NCBI RefSeq assembly: GCF_900186535.1
Contig: NZ_FYDE01000005.1
Location: 1,340,895 to 1,404,894 of the forward strand
Length of the DNA stretch: 64,000 nucleotides
Source: Marasmitruncus massiliensis
GTDB taxonomy: Bacteria > Bacillota > Clostridia > Oscillospirales > Ruminococcaceae
Direction: 5' to 3'
Shown: piece by piece, positions 50,514 through 59,040 of the stretch
Position numbering within the stretch: position 1 is the stretch's first letter
Layout of the letters: every line of letters begins with the position of its first letter
Made by a program: the position numbers and the translations under genes
The notes under the pieces: generated by a model
What the model was told of the DNA's origin: nothing
Databases searched by the model: none
Seen by the model: the letters and a program-made list of their open reading frames with translations, nothing else

Positions 50514-51362
50514 TCACCGCATGGAAAAGATACGCATAGCCTCCCGGACATTTGCTTTCATCGCGTCTGTTGCCCACAGGGAGATATCGTGGAAGAATAC
50601 CGTATCATCCGGGCTTTTGCCCGATAGCTTTCGGATAACCTCCTGCCCGCCGGCAAGGGTCATATAGGTGTAGTAATTGATTTTGGTAATTCCGTTTTTG
50701 ATCGCGGTTCGAAACTCTGTTTCGGATAAGCCGCTGCCGCCGTGCATGACGAACGGAATATCTACCGCTTCTTTGATTTTAAGGATACGGTCCAGATCGA
50801 GCACGGGTTTCACTTTGTAGATGCCGTGCGCGGTGCCGAACGCAATTGCGAGCGCATCCACGCCGGTTCTTTCCACGAAATCACGCGCGGACGAGGGGCT
50901 GGTGTAAATATCGTCCGGATTTTCAGGCTGTCCGCTGTTTTCAGATGTGAGAATATGGCCTAGCTCAGCTTCCACCGACACACCGCAGGCGTGCGCAATT
51001 CGAACCATCTCTTCTGTCTGCGCCACATTGGCTTCGTATTCGGCGCCGGAGGCGTCATACATGATCGAGGTGAAGCCAAGCCGGATTGCTTTGATACACA
51101 TTTCAAAGGTGGTGCCATGGTCAAGGTGCACGCAGACGGGAACAGACGCTTTCTTTGCAAAATCCAGCATGACCGGTGCGATTGTTTCAATGGGAATCAG
51201 TGTGTTATGTACTTCCGCGTGGTTCAGGATCACCGGACATTGCAGTTCTTCCGCCGCCCCGATAATTGCCAGAACGGATTCCAGATTGGGGCAGTTGAAA
51301 GCGCCGACAGCATAGGATTTTTCTTTTGCGTCCGCCAAAAGTTCTTTTAAAGGTACCAGCAT
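50514..51362 (-). CDS. Class II (zinc) sugar-phosphate aldolase
   Basis: A 282-residue aldolase of the fructose/tagatose-bisphosphate (FbaA/GatY) family: AVGAFNCPNLESVLAI, VCVHLDHGTTFEMC (Asp and His), SVEAELGHI, IAFGTAHGIY, and VMHGGSGLSETEF with phosphate-binding NGITKINYYT. It splits a ketose (bis)phosphate into DHAP and an aldehyde. ATG at 51362 follows GGAGTG by 6 nt. Second gene after the FGGY kinase. Confidence 0.9.
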   Translation of the reverse strand: MLVPLKELLADAKEKSYAVGAFNCPNLESVLAIIGAAEELQCPVILNHAEVHNTLIPIETIAPVMLDFAKKASVPVCVHLDHGTTFEMCIKAIRLGFTSIMYDASGAEYEANVAQTEEMVRIAHACGVSVEAELGHILTSENSGQPENPDDIYTSPSSARDFVERTGVDALAIAFGTAHGIYKVKPVLDLDRILKIKEAVDIPFVMHGGSGLSETEFRTAIKNGITKINYYTYMTLAGGQEVIRKLSGKSPDDTVFFHDISLWATDAMKANVREAMRIFSMR

Positions 51363-51397
51363 CGTAAACACTCCATTTCTATTATTTTCAGAATTGC

Positions 51398-52897
51398 TTA
51401 CCCTTGAAAAATGGCTTTACCCGCCTGATACAGTCTTTGAAACTGCTCGTATTTTTCCATATAGCGCAGATGCATGCTTTCGTCAGGCTCAAAATATGCC
51501 CCGACATCCAGATAAACCGATGCCGCCTCCTCCAGATTCCGGAAAGCTCCGGTCGCAACGCCAGCAATCATGATGCATCCGGTGGTTCCGGCTTCGGCGT
51601 TTTTCAACTGCTGAATGGGCAGACGGTAAATATCGCTCTGCATTTGCAGCCATTCCCTTGAGTGAGCGCCGCCGCCGCAGGCCCGCAGAAAATCGATAGG
51701 GACGCCGGCCGATTTGAGGGTATCAAGCGAATGGCTCATTTCAAAAGAAATCCCTTCCAGAAACGCGCGATAGAGCTCCGGCAGGGTGGTGTCGAGCGAA
51801 AGGCCTGCAATCATGCCGCGGGAGGCGTCATCCATATAAGGCGCCGCGGCCCCGGTGAAATGGGGGAGTACCAGCAAGCTGCTTGGCTCTTTGCCGATCA
51901 TGCCGTCAAGACGGCTGTAAACACTTTCCCCTCTTGAGACAGCTTCCTGGAATTCCCGCCTTGCGAGCGTATCCCGGAACCAGCGGATGATGGAGCCGCC
52001 GCTGAAGGTATAGGCATAGGTAGCGTACATTCCATCGGTCGCGTGCGGGCAGCAGGCATAACCGGAGCGGATGGTGGTTTCGTTGATGACCGGATGGTCA
52101 AAGACCGGCGTGATGCACTGGGTAGACCCCATGCTGTTCGCGGCCTGACCGGGCTTGAGAATCCCGCAGCCGACGGCGGCGCAGATCTGGTCCTGTGCGC
52201 CGACAACCACTTTCGTGGTGCTGGGGAGTCCCAGCTCTTTTGCAATCTTTGGCCTGACGGTGCCGACAATTGTGCCGGTGCTCCTTGGAGTGGAAAAAAG
52301 GTCAGGGGAAATACCGGCGGCATCAAGAATTCTTTGCGACCAGCATTTATGTACAACATCAAACGCCATCGTGCGGGAGGCCAGCGCGTAGCTGACTACG
52401 GTTTCTCCCGAGAGCATAAATGTGACAAAATCTTCAAACTGGAGAAATTTATAGACCTTGCTGAACAGTTCGGGCCTGTGGTCGCGCATCCACATCACCT
52501 TGGAAAGCGCAAACATCTTGTTCGGCGTTACGCCGGTGACCAGACCGATCTCGGTGCGCCCGACCTTTTCGCACAGGTCGTCCACATAGCAGGCGCCGCG
52601 GCTGTCGGTGTAAACCATCGCGTTTCCAAGAATCCGCCCGCTGCGGTCAACGGGAACGCAGGCTTCCCCCAGCGAGGAGCTGCAGACCGCTTCCACCGTC
52701 TGGCCGGGGGATTTTCGGATGGCGCTGCGGATGACCGTTTTGATGCTTTCCCACACCTGTGAGGAATCCAGCTCGTGATGCCCGCCCCGGCAAACGGCGC
52801 TGTATTCGCGGTAGTCGGTACCGTACAGGACGCCGTCTTCATCGTAAACGGAACATTTGCAGCCGCCTGTACCAATGTCAATTCCCATAAATGCCAT
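51398..52897 (-). CDS. FGGY-family sugar kinase (xylulokinase-like)
   Basis: A 499-residue two-domain kinase: MGIDIGTGGCKCSVYDEDG phosphate loop, SSLGEACVPVD, GAQDQICAAVGCGILKPGQ and RACGGGAHSREWLQMQSDIY. It phosphorylates a ketopentose or similar sugar with ATP. ATG at 52897 behind GAGGTGA. Together with the neighbouring aldolase and the D-lyxose isomerase/importer across the IS element, it suggests a pathway for a rare pentose or hexose. Confidence 0.9.
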   Translation of the reverse strand: MAFMGIDIGTGGCKCSVYDEDGVLYGTDYREYSAVCRGGHHELDSSQVWESIKTVIRSAIRKSPGQTVEAVCSSSLGEACVPVDRSGRILGNAMVYTDSRGACYVDDLCEKVGRTEIGLVTGVTPNKMFALSKVMWMRDHRPELFSKVYKFLQFEDFVTFMLSGETVVSYALASRTMAFDVVHKCWSQRILDAAGISPDLFSTPRSTGTIVGTVRPKIAKELGLPSTTKVVVGAQDQICAAVGCGILKPGQAANSMGSTQCITPVFDHPVINETTIRSGYACCPHATDGMYATYAYTFSGGSIIRWFRDTLARREFQEAVSRGESVYSRLDGMIGKEPSSLLVLPHFTGAAAPYMDDASRGMIAGLSLDTTLPELYRAFLEGISFEMSHSLDTLKSAGVPIDFLRACGGGAHSREWLQMQSDIYRLPIQQLKNAEAGTTGCIMIAGVATGAFRNLEEAASVYLDVGAYFEPDESMHLRYMEKYEQFQRLYQAGKAIFQG

Positions 52898-52970
52898 ATG
52901 CTCACCTCGCGCGGACGATTCATGTCGACAAGATTGCCTGAAAAAAAGACATGTTGTTGAGCATTTCTCT

Positions 52971-52999
52971 ATATAATATATTGAATCATTCCTAAACAA
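52971..52999 (-). promoter_or_regulatory. Likely promoter of the kinase-aldolase operon
   Basis: -35 TTGTTT (52994-52999), a 17-bp spacer and -10 TTATAT (52971-52976) on the minus strand. The 52898-53165 spacer otherwise shows only A-rich sequence running into the IS110 3' side. Confidence 0.45.
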
Positions 53000-53109
53000 T
53001 TCCAAGAAAAAGAAAAAAGCCAGGCAAATTCTCTATGTTCGCAAAATCTTATATCAATTTAGCCTGCAAATAAAAAGTCAATAGGTTAAGAGAAAAAACA
53101 AGTTAAGGA

Positions 53110-54630
53110 AAATAAGCAACACAAAAAGGCCACCGCCGAAGCGCTGACCTGAAGTTGGCAGTACGCTACCGAGAAAGGCCGGTTGAATCCATATCCACAG
53201 GCTCGTTCACGGCGTTCAGATACTCTTTCACCTTGCCGTAGTAAATGCGTAGAAGCTTGTTGCATCCGGCGGTCATGTAAACGTAATAGGGCTTTCCCTC
53301 AGCACGCTTTTTGTCCAGAAATCGAAAGACCGGGTCGTCCGGCGGAGCCTTTTGCAAAAGAACTGTCATCACCATAAAGAGTGTTTTTCGTAGTTCCGGC
53401 GAACCGCGTTTTGAGGAACGAGTGCTTATGGCTTCGTATGTACCGGACTGGTTTGCACCTGGGTCCACTCCTGCAAAAGCGGTCAGAGAGCCCTTGTGGG
53501 CAAAACGGCGCACATCTCCAATCTCAGCCATGAGCTGTGGGCCAAGAGAGCTTCCAACGCCGTACATGCCCATCACAACAGGGTACTCGGGAAGCTGCTC
53601 GGCAAGCTGATTCATCTCGGAACGAAACACTTCGACCGTTTTGGAGATGGAGTTAAGCTGGTTAATGGCTTCCTGCACCATCACTTTAGATAGTGGATTT
53701 TTCGGCAGCATAGCAATCAATTCTTTGGAATCCGCATAAATTTCAGCTACCTTGGTGGCATTGAAGTTGTAGCCGTGCCTCTTGCACCATTTGTGGTATC
53801 GTTCCACAAATGCGCTTTCCCCTATGCTCCGTACACAATCAACATGCCAGAAGGACGCGGCGAAATCCACCCACTTTTGGCTCCCATCCGTACGGACAGG
53901 GCTGTCAAAAAGAGCGTTTACACCGGGGTAGGTCTGGTCAAGAAGCGCAATCAGATTGTTCTTAAAGGCAACCTTGTTTTTGGTGTACAGACAGTACTGC
54001 CGGTTCATGCTTTTCAGTTGGTAACGAATTGTATCCATAGAAGTATGCTCTCGCAGTTCAACCCAATTGTCAAGACCGTACCGTGCAATCTTTAAAGAAT
54101 CAGCCTTATCTGTTTTGACTTTGCGCAGAGAATTGTTCCCGTATTCCTTGATGAGCAGTGGATTGACTGCGCTGACAAAAACTCCGGCATCATGGAGCAT
54201 CTGCGCCACAGGCTCATAATAACGTCCGGTATGCTCCAAAACAACACGCGTTTCACCCTCCAGACTTTTTAGCGAGTTTGCCAGCTCCCTGAGTTCACTG
54301 GAGGTGTGGCGTACCTCGTAGGGCTTTACCACCAATTCTCCAAAGGGTCGGACAACAGCAACCATGCTTTTGCCCTTGGAAACATCAATTCCCACTGCGT
54401 TCATAAAAACACTTCCATCACAGATTTACAATTGGCGAACCACCCTTTCCTCATTACCGATTCTATCTGTTTGATGACACGAACGCACCGAATGGCGGCT
54501 CTACCTGCACAAATCGAACGCTGCGAACGAGAGGATGGCTAACTGACTAAATTACGGACGCAAAGTCCTTGGAGGTGCCCGTCAGACCCATTGTCCTCTC
54601 ATTCTAACAGCTTAGGCAACAAGATGGAAA
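53110..54630 (-). mobile_element. IS110-family insertion sequence (ends approximate)
   Basis: The transposase gene plus an upstream non-coding segment able to fold like a bridge RNA. IS110 elements lack clear terminal inverted repeats and often make no target duplication, so the exact ends cannot be read here. The element lies between the divergent kinase-aldolase and ribose-type importer operons. Confidence 0.6.
53166..54404 (-). CDS. IS110-family transposase
   Basis: A 412-residue DEDD transposase. The N-terminal RuvC-like domain has GIDVSKGKSMVAVV (first Asp), VLEHTGRYYEP (Glu) and KTDKADSLKIARYG (Asp pair). The C-terminal transposase_20 domain has MGMYGVGSSLGPQLMAEIGDVRRF and AFAGVDPGANQSGT, with the Ser that acts in strand exchange. 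It appears full length and intact. IS110 enzymes are guided by a bridge RNA made from the element's non-coding end. Confidence 0.94.
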   Translation of the reverse strand: MNAVGIDVSKGKSMVAVVRPFGELVVKPYEVRHTSSELRELANSLKSLEGETRVVLEHTGRYYEPVAQMLHDAGVFVSAVNPLLIKEYGNNSLRKVKTDKADSLKIARYGLDNWVELREHTSMDTIRYQLKSMNRQYCLYTKNKVAFKNNLIALLDQTYPGVNALFDSPVRTDGSQKWVDFAASFWHVDCVRSIGESAFVERYHKWCKRHGYNFNATKVAEIYADSKELIAMLPKNPLSKVMVQEAINQLNSISKTVEVFRSEMNQLAEQLPEYPVVMGMYGVGSSLGPQLMAEIGDVRRFAHKGSLTAFAGVDPGANQSGTYEAISTRSSKRGSPELRKTLFMVMTVLLQKAPPDDPVFRFLDKKRAEGKPYYVYMTAGCNKLLRIYYGKVKEYLNAVNEPVDMDSTGLSR

Positions 54631-54632
54631 AA
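54405..54632 (-). ncRNA. Candidate IS110 bridge RNA region
   Basis: A non-coding segment directly upstream of the transposase start, the place where IS110-group elements encode their bridge RNA. A nested stem is visible: 54529-54535 pairs with 54594-54600 (7 bp), CTGAC 54544-54548 pairs with GTCAG 54581-54585, and GGAC 54556-54559 pairs with GTCC 54565-54568. Between the outer and inner stems are two unpaired strands (54536-54543 and 54586-54593), the kind of internal loop that holds guide bases. The RNA identity is inference. Confidence 0.45.
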
Positions 54633-54653
54633 GACATGGCTGGATGCCATGTC
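54633..54653. terminator. Hairpin just upstream of the ribose-type operon
   Basis: An 8-bp perfect stem GACATGGC/GCCATGTC around a 5-nt loop; on the minus strand it is followed by TTTTT. It could stop transcription running from the importer side into the IS element. It may mark the IS border. Confidence 0.45.
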
Positions 54654-54688
54654 ATCAACCAATATCTATAGTAACAGGAGGAAATGAA

Positions 54689-55714
54689 ATGAAAAAAATC
54701 TGCGCAATTTTGTCAGCTATTGCTTTGGCATTGTCGCTCTTTGCAGGATGCGGCGGTCAGGCCCCGTCGGCACCGGCAAGCTCCGCGCCTCCCGCAACCT
54801 CCGCAGCGCCGGAGGAAAACAAACCGGAAGCGGCGCCTGCGGAACCGGAAAAATCGGAAGGCCCGCACAAATTTGGCTATACCTGTATGACCATGAATAA
54901 CCCGTTCTTTATTACGCTGGAGAAATCTATCCGTACAGAGGTTGAAAAAAACGGGGACATCCTGATCACGACCGACCCCGCGATGGATGTAGCCAAGCAG
55001 ATCAATCAGATCGACGACATGATCACGCAGGGAATCGAGCTGATCTTCCTGAACCCCGTTGACTGGGAAGGTATCCGCCCGGCACTGGAGGCTCTGAAAG
55101 CTGCGAATGTTACCATTGTCAACTTTGACACGGAGGTCAAAGACATGGACTACGTGACCGCTTATGTCGGCTCGGACAACAAGAACGCCGGATTTGTCTG
55201 TGGCGAAGACCTTGTGAAGCGCTTCCCGGACGGCGGCCCGATCGTTGTCCTCGACTCTCCAACCATGAATTCCGTCAACGACAGGATCAGCGGCTTTATG
55301 GAGGCGATAGATGGAAAAGGCTTCGAGATTGTCGCCCAGCAGGACGCGAAAGGCGACCTCCCGACCGCGCAGGGGCTGATGGACGATATCCTGCAGGCCC
55401 ATCCCGATATCATCGCGATCATGGGCGGAAATGACCCGACCGCGCTCGGCGCTCTGGCGGCCTGCAAGTCCGCGAACGCTACCAATATCCTGATCTACGG
55501 TGTCGACGGTTCTCCCGACATTAAAGCGGAAATTGCCGCCGGCAGCCAGGTGGCGGGTTCCGGCGCGCAGTCTCCGGTTCAGATCGGTGTGAAGTCGGTT
55601 GAAGTCGCCTATCAAATTCTGAAAGGGGAGCCGTTTGAAGCCAGAACGCCGGTTGAGACCTTCCTAATCAACGCGGATAACGTCGCGGAATACGGCACGA
55701 CTGACTGGCAGTAA
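54689..55714 (+). CDS. Ribose-type sugar ABC substrate-binding lipoprotein
   Basis: A 341-residue Peripla_BP_4 receptor of the RbsB class: lipobox F-A-G-C (Cys21), a Pro/Ala/Glu linker, then HKFGYTCMTMNNPFFITLEKSI, INQIDDMITQGIELIFLNPVDW and IIAIMGGNDPTALGALAACKS. It binds a monosaccharide for the importer. ATG at 54689 with AGGAGG 8 nt upstream. Its promoter should lie in or beyond the IS element, so the insertion may have changed its control. Confidence 0.9.
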   Translation: MKKICAILSAIALALSLFAGCGGQAPSAPASSAPPATSAAPEENKPEAAPAEPEKSEGPHKFGYTCMTMNNPFFITLEKSIRTEVEKNGDILITTDPAMDVAKQINQIDDMITQGIELIFLNPVDWEGIRPALEALKAANVTIVNFDTEVKDMDYVTAYVGSDNKNAGFVCGEDLVKRFPDGGPIVVLDSPTMNSVNDRISGFMEAIDGKGFEIVAQQDAKGDLPTAQGLMDDILQAHPDIIAIMGGNDPTALGALAACKSANATNILIYGVDGSPDIKAEIAAGSQVAGSGAQSPVQIGVKSVEVAYQILKGEPFEARTPVETFLINADNVAEYGTTDWQ

Positions 55715-55747
55715 GCCTGAACCGGCACTTTCAGACAGAATAGAAAC

Positions 55748-55784
55748 GGGGGGCTTTCTCTTTCTTGGCAAGGGCGAGCCCCCC
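55748..55784 (+). terminator. Intercistronic stem-loop after the ribose-type receptor gene
   Basis: An 8-bp G/C-rich stem (55748-55755 with 55777-55784) and a long loop, followed by TTC. Another receptor-to-ATPase hairpin. Confidence 0.6.
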
Positions 55785-55852
55785 TTCTGCATCAAAAATC
55801 CGGAAGGCAGAATCGTCCGTTTTCAATACTGAAAGGCAGGAAGGTGGTCCGT

Positions 55853-57358
55853 TTGTCAAATCCAAAGCTGCTTGTGATGCGGGGCATTCACAAGCGTTTT
55901 CCGGGTGTGTATGCGCTGAAGGATGTGCATCTGGAACTGGAATCCGGCGAGGTGCATGCGATTCTGGGCGAGAACGGCGCGGGAAAATCGACGCTGATTA
56001 AGGTCCTTGGCGGCATATACAGCATTGACCAGGGAGAAATCTATATTGATGGGGAACGGGTTTTTATCAACAATGTGCACGACGCACAGGCCAACGGAAT
56101 CAGCATGATCCATCAGGAACTGGTGCTGGTGCCGTATATGACGGTGGCGGAAAATATCTTTCTGGGGCGCGAACCGCTCAAGGGCGGATTTGTCGACTAC
56201 GGCAAAATGGAACAGGAAGCGCAGGAGCTGCTGGATGCCTATGAAATGCACATTGACGCCTGCGTGCAGGTGCGTTCACTTACCATTGCCCAGCAGCAGA
56301 TGGTGGAAATCGTCAAAGCCATCTCGTTCCATTCCAAAATTCTGGTGATGGATGAGCCTACCTCCTCTCTTTCGGATAAGGAAGTCGCGTTTTTGTTTGA
56401 TACTATCCGTACGCTGAAGTCAAGCGGTGTCGGTATTATTTATATCTCCCACAAGATGAGCGAGCTGCAGCAGATTTGTGATCGTGTGACGGTGATGCGG
56501 GACGGCGAATATATCGGCACCAGAATCGTCAGAGAAACCTCGAATGCCGAACTGATTGCCATGATGGTCGGCCGGGAACTCACCAGCTACTATACCCGCA
56601 CCTATCAGGAACCGGGGGAGACGGTGCTTGAAGTAAAAAATCTTTCGGATGGCGGGATGGTGAAGGATGCCAGCTTTGCAGTCAGAAAAGGAGAGATCGT
56701 GGGGTTTGCCGGTCTGGTAGGCGCGGGGCGGAGCGAGGCAATGAAATGTGTTTTCGGGCTTTCTCCGCTGACTCACGGAGAAATTCTGGTGGACGGCAAA
56801 CCGGCTCAGATCCGCCATCCGGATGATGCAATGCGGCACGGCATCGCGCTGGTGCCTGAAAACCGCAAGGAAGAGGCGCTGTTTGCGGTGCAGAGCGTGC
56901 AGTATAACCTGACCATTAAGGTGCTGGAATCGTTTATCAAGGGGATTTTTGTCAACCAGGCGTTGGAATCGGAGATCGCCGGGCGGTATATCCGGATGAT
57001 GTCGATTAAAACCCCGTCCTTTCAGCAGCTGACAGGCAACCTGTCGGGCGGCAATCAGCAAAAGGTAGTGATCGGCCGGTGGCTCGCAACTAATCCGCAG
57101 ATTCTGATTCTGGACGAACCTACACGCGGCGTGGATGTCGGCGCGAAAAGCGAAATTTATATCATCATGAATGAGCTGGTCAAAAACGGGGTTTCCATTG
57201 TTATGATCTCCTCCGAACTCCCGGAAATCATCAATATGAGTGACCGCGTTTATGTCATGTGCGAAGGAAGGGTAACCGGCTGTTTGGAACGCGGCCAGAT
57301 GACGCAGGAGCAGATTATGCGGCTGGCGACTGCGGACAGCAATTCTGTAAAAATTTGA
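55853..57358 (+). CDS. Ribose-type sugar ABC ATPase (duplicated NBD)
   Basis: A 501-residue RbsA-like ATPase. Module 1: ILGENGAGKSTLIKVLGG, IHQELVLVPYMTVAENIFLG, LVMDEPTSSLSD. Module 2: FAGLVGAGRSEAMKCVFGL, LVPENRKEEALF, LSGGNQQKVVIGRWLA and LILDEPTRGVDVGAK. TTG at 55853 is favoured by GGAAGGTGG just before it; GTG at 55844 is the alternative. Confidence 0.93.
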   Translation: MSNPKLLVMRGIHKRFPGVYALKDVHLELESGEVHAILGENGAGKSTLIKVLGGIYSIDQGEIYIDGERVFINNVHDAQANGISMIHQELVLVPYMTVAENIFLGREPLKGGFVDYGKMEQEAQELLDAYEMHIDACVQVRSLTIAQQQMVEIVKAISFHSKILVMDEPTSSLSDKEVAFLFDTIRTLKSSGVGIIYISHKMSELQQICDRVTVMRDGEYIGTRIVRETSNAELIAMMVGRELTSYYTRTYQEPGETVLEVKNLSDGGMVKDASFAVRKGEIVGFAGLVGAGRSEAMKCVFGLSPLTHGEILVDGKPAQIRHPDDAMRHGIALVPENRKEEALFAVQSVQYNLTIKVLESFIKGIFVNQALESEIAGRYIRMMSIKTPSFQQLTGNLSGGNQQKVVIGRWLATNPQILILDEPTRGVDVGAKSEIYIIMNELVKNGVSIVMISSELPEIINMSDRVYVMCEGRVTGCLERGQMTQEQIMRLATADSNSVKI

Positions 57359-57387
57359 TTTCTGCTGAATAGGGGAGGCGACAGTTT

Positions 57388-58386
57388 ATGTCCCGGACAG
57401 AGTCTGCAAAAAAGGAACTTACGATTTTTCAAAGGCTGGCAAGGTTCTGCCAGAACTTCTTTAAGGAAAACATGGGGATTTTAATTGCCCTTTTCGTCAT
57501 CTGTATTGCGCTGTCCTTTTTGAGCGATGTATTCTTAACGCAAAAGAACATCATGAATGTGCTTCGCCAGATGTCCACCAATCTGTATCTGGCCTGCGGT
57601 ATGACCATGGTGATCATTCTCGGGGGCATTGACCTTTCGGTCGGCTCGATTATCGCGTTTTCGGGCGTTGTGACCGTGGGGCTGATTGCGAGAAACGGAA
57701 TGCCGATTGCGGCGGCAGTCCTGGCCGGTATTTTCATCGGCGTTGTGGTGGGCGCTTTCAACGGCATGGTGATTGCCAAGACGACGATTCCACCGTTTAT
57801 CGTGACGCTGGCTACGATGAACATCGCCCGCGGCGCGGCTTATATTTACACGGGCGGCCAGCCGATACGGGTGATGTCGGATGAGTTTAACTTTATCGGT
57901 TCCGGATATGTCGGGGATGTTCCGACGCCTGTCATCTATCTGGCCATCATCGTGTTTGCCTCTTTCCTGATTATGAATCAGACGAAATTCGGCCGCCATA
58001 TTTACGCGGTCGGAGGCAACACGCAGGCCGCGAAATTTTCGGGCATCAACACCGCGCGGGTAAAATTTTATGTACATACCTTTTCCGGGCTGATGGCGGG
58101 CATAACCGGCGTCGTGCTGGCCTCCCGCATGTTTTCCGGGCAGCCCACCTCCGGCGACGGCGCGGAAATGGACGCGATCGCCGCGGTTGTGCTCGGCGGT
58201 ACCAGCATGAGCGGCGGCTCGGGCAAAATCGGCGGCACGGTGATCGGCGGCTTTGTGATCGCCGTTTTAAATAACGGACTGAACCTCATGAATGTCAATT
58301 CCTTCTGGCAGTATGTGGTAAAAGGCGCGGTGATCCTGATTGCCGTCTACGTGGATTATATTAAGAAACTGCGCTCCAGGATATAA
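57388..58386 (+). CDS. Ribose-type sugar ABC permease
   Basis: A 332-residue RbsC-class BPD_transp_2 permease: NLYLACGMTMVIILGGIDLSVGSI, GAFNGMVIAKTTIPPFIVTLATM, IYAVGGNTQAAKFSGI and AIAAVVLGGTSMSGGSGKIGGT. A homodimer forms the sugar channel. It follows the ATPase gene by 29 nt with AGGGGAGG upstream. Confidence 0.94.
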   Translation: MSRTESAKKELTIFQRLARFCQNFFKENMGILIALFVICIALSFLSDVFLTQKNIMNVLRQMSTNLYLACGMTMVIILGGIDLSVGSIIAFSGVVTVGLIARNGMPIAAAVLAGIFIGVVVGAFNGMVIAKTTIPPFIVTLATMNIARGAAYIYTGGQPIRVMSDEFNFIGSGYVGDVPTPVIYLAIIVFASFLIMNQTKFGRHIYAVGGNTQAAKFSGINTARVKFYVHTFSGLMAGITGVVLASRMFSGQPTSGDGAEMDAIAAVVLGGTSMSGGSGKIGGTVIGGFVIAVLNNGLNLMNVNSFWQYVVKGAVILIAVYVDYIKKLRSRI

Positions 58387-58419
58387 CGATGATTGATACA
58401 AAAAGGAGATTTTAAAATC

Positions 58420-58965
58420 ATGACCAGACAACAGTATGAACTCTACCGGAACCGGACGCTGGAGTATTTTGAGAAAGCCCGAATCGTCCTGACCGGTCAG
58501 GAAAAAAGACGGATCGAGGTGTCCGATTTCGGACTTCGGAATCAGGAGCAGATCGGACTGCAGCTGATTGAGTATGCCAACACCGAGCGCTGCTGCGCAA
58601 AGGATCTGGTACTGTTCCCGGGGCAGACCTGTCCGGAGCACCGCCATCCCTCCGCAAATGGAATCCCAGGCAAGGAAGAAACTTTCCGCTGCAGAATGGG
58701 GCGGGTTTTCCTTTATGTAGACGGAGAGCCGACCAAGGAGATACAGGCCGTGATTCCGGAGCAATACCGGGGCAAGGGGAAATTTACAGTCTTTCATGAA
58801 ATTGTCCTGAATCCGGGCGAGCAATATACCATCTTCCCCGACACACTGCACTGGTTTCAGGGCGGGCCAGACGGCTGTATCGTTTCGGAATTCAGTACCT
58901 CCAGCCATGACGAGACCGACATTTTCACCGATTCGGACATCACACGCATTCCCATAATCGAATAG
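58420..58965 (+). CDS. D-lyxose isomerase family protein
   Basis: A 181-residue cupin-fold sugar isomerase: CCAKDLVLFPGQTCPEHRHPSANGIPGKEETFRC supplies two metal His and a Glu, and FPDTLHWFQGGPDG the third His, as in D-lyxose isomerases that interconvert D-lyxose and D-xylulose (and often D-mannose and D-fructose). ATG at 58420 after AAGGAG, 33 nt behind the permease. It predicts that the importer takes up lyxose, mannose or a similar aldose, whose ketose could be phosphorylated by the FGGY kinase. Confidence 0.88.
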   Translation: MTRQQYELYRNRTLEYFEKARIVLTGQEKRRIEVSDFGLRNQEQIGLQLIEYANTERCCAKDLVLFPGQTCPEHRHPSANGIPGKEETFRCRMGRVFLYVDGEPTKEIQAVIPEQYRGKGKFTVFHEIVLNPGEQYTIFPDTLHWFQGGPDGCIVSEFSTSSHDETDIFTDSDITRIPIIE

Positions 58966-58994
58966 CGGCCGGTATAAGAAAACACATTTCTGCC

Positions 58995-59023
58995 GCATAG
59001 CGCCTTTGAGACTGTTTATACTA
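58995..59023 (+). promoter_or_regulatory. Candidate sigma-G promoter of splB
   Basis: GCATA (58995-58999), a 17-bp spacer and TATACTA (59017-59023), close to the sigma-F/sigma-G forms GYATA and CATnnTA. splB is forespore-expressed under sigma-G in Bacillus, which supports the reading. Confidence 0.55.
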
Positions 59024-59040
59024 GCCTCGAAGGTGATAAT

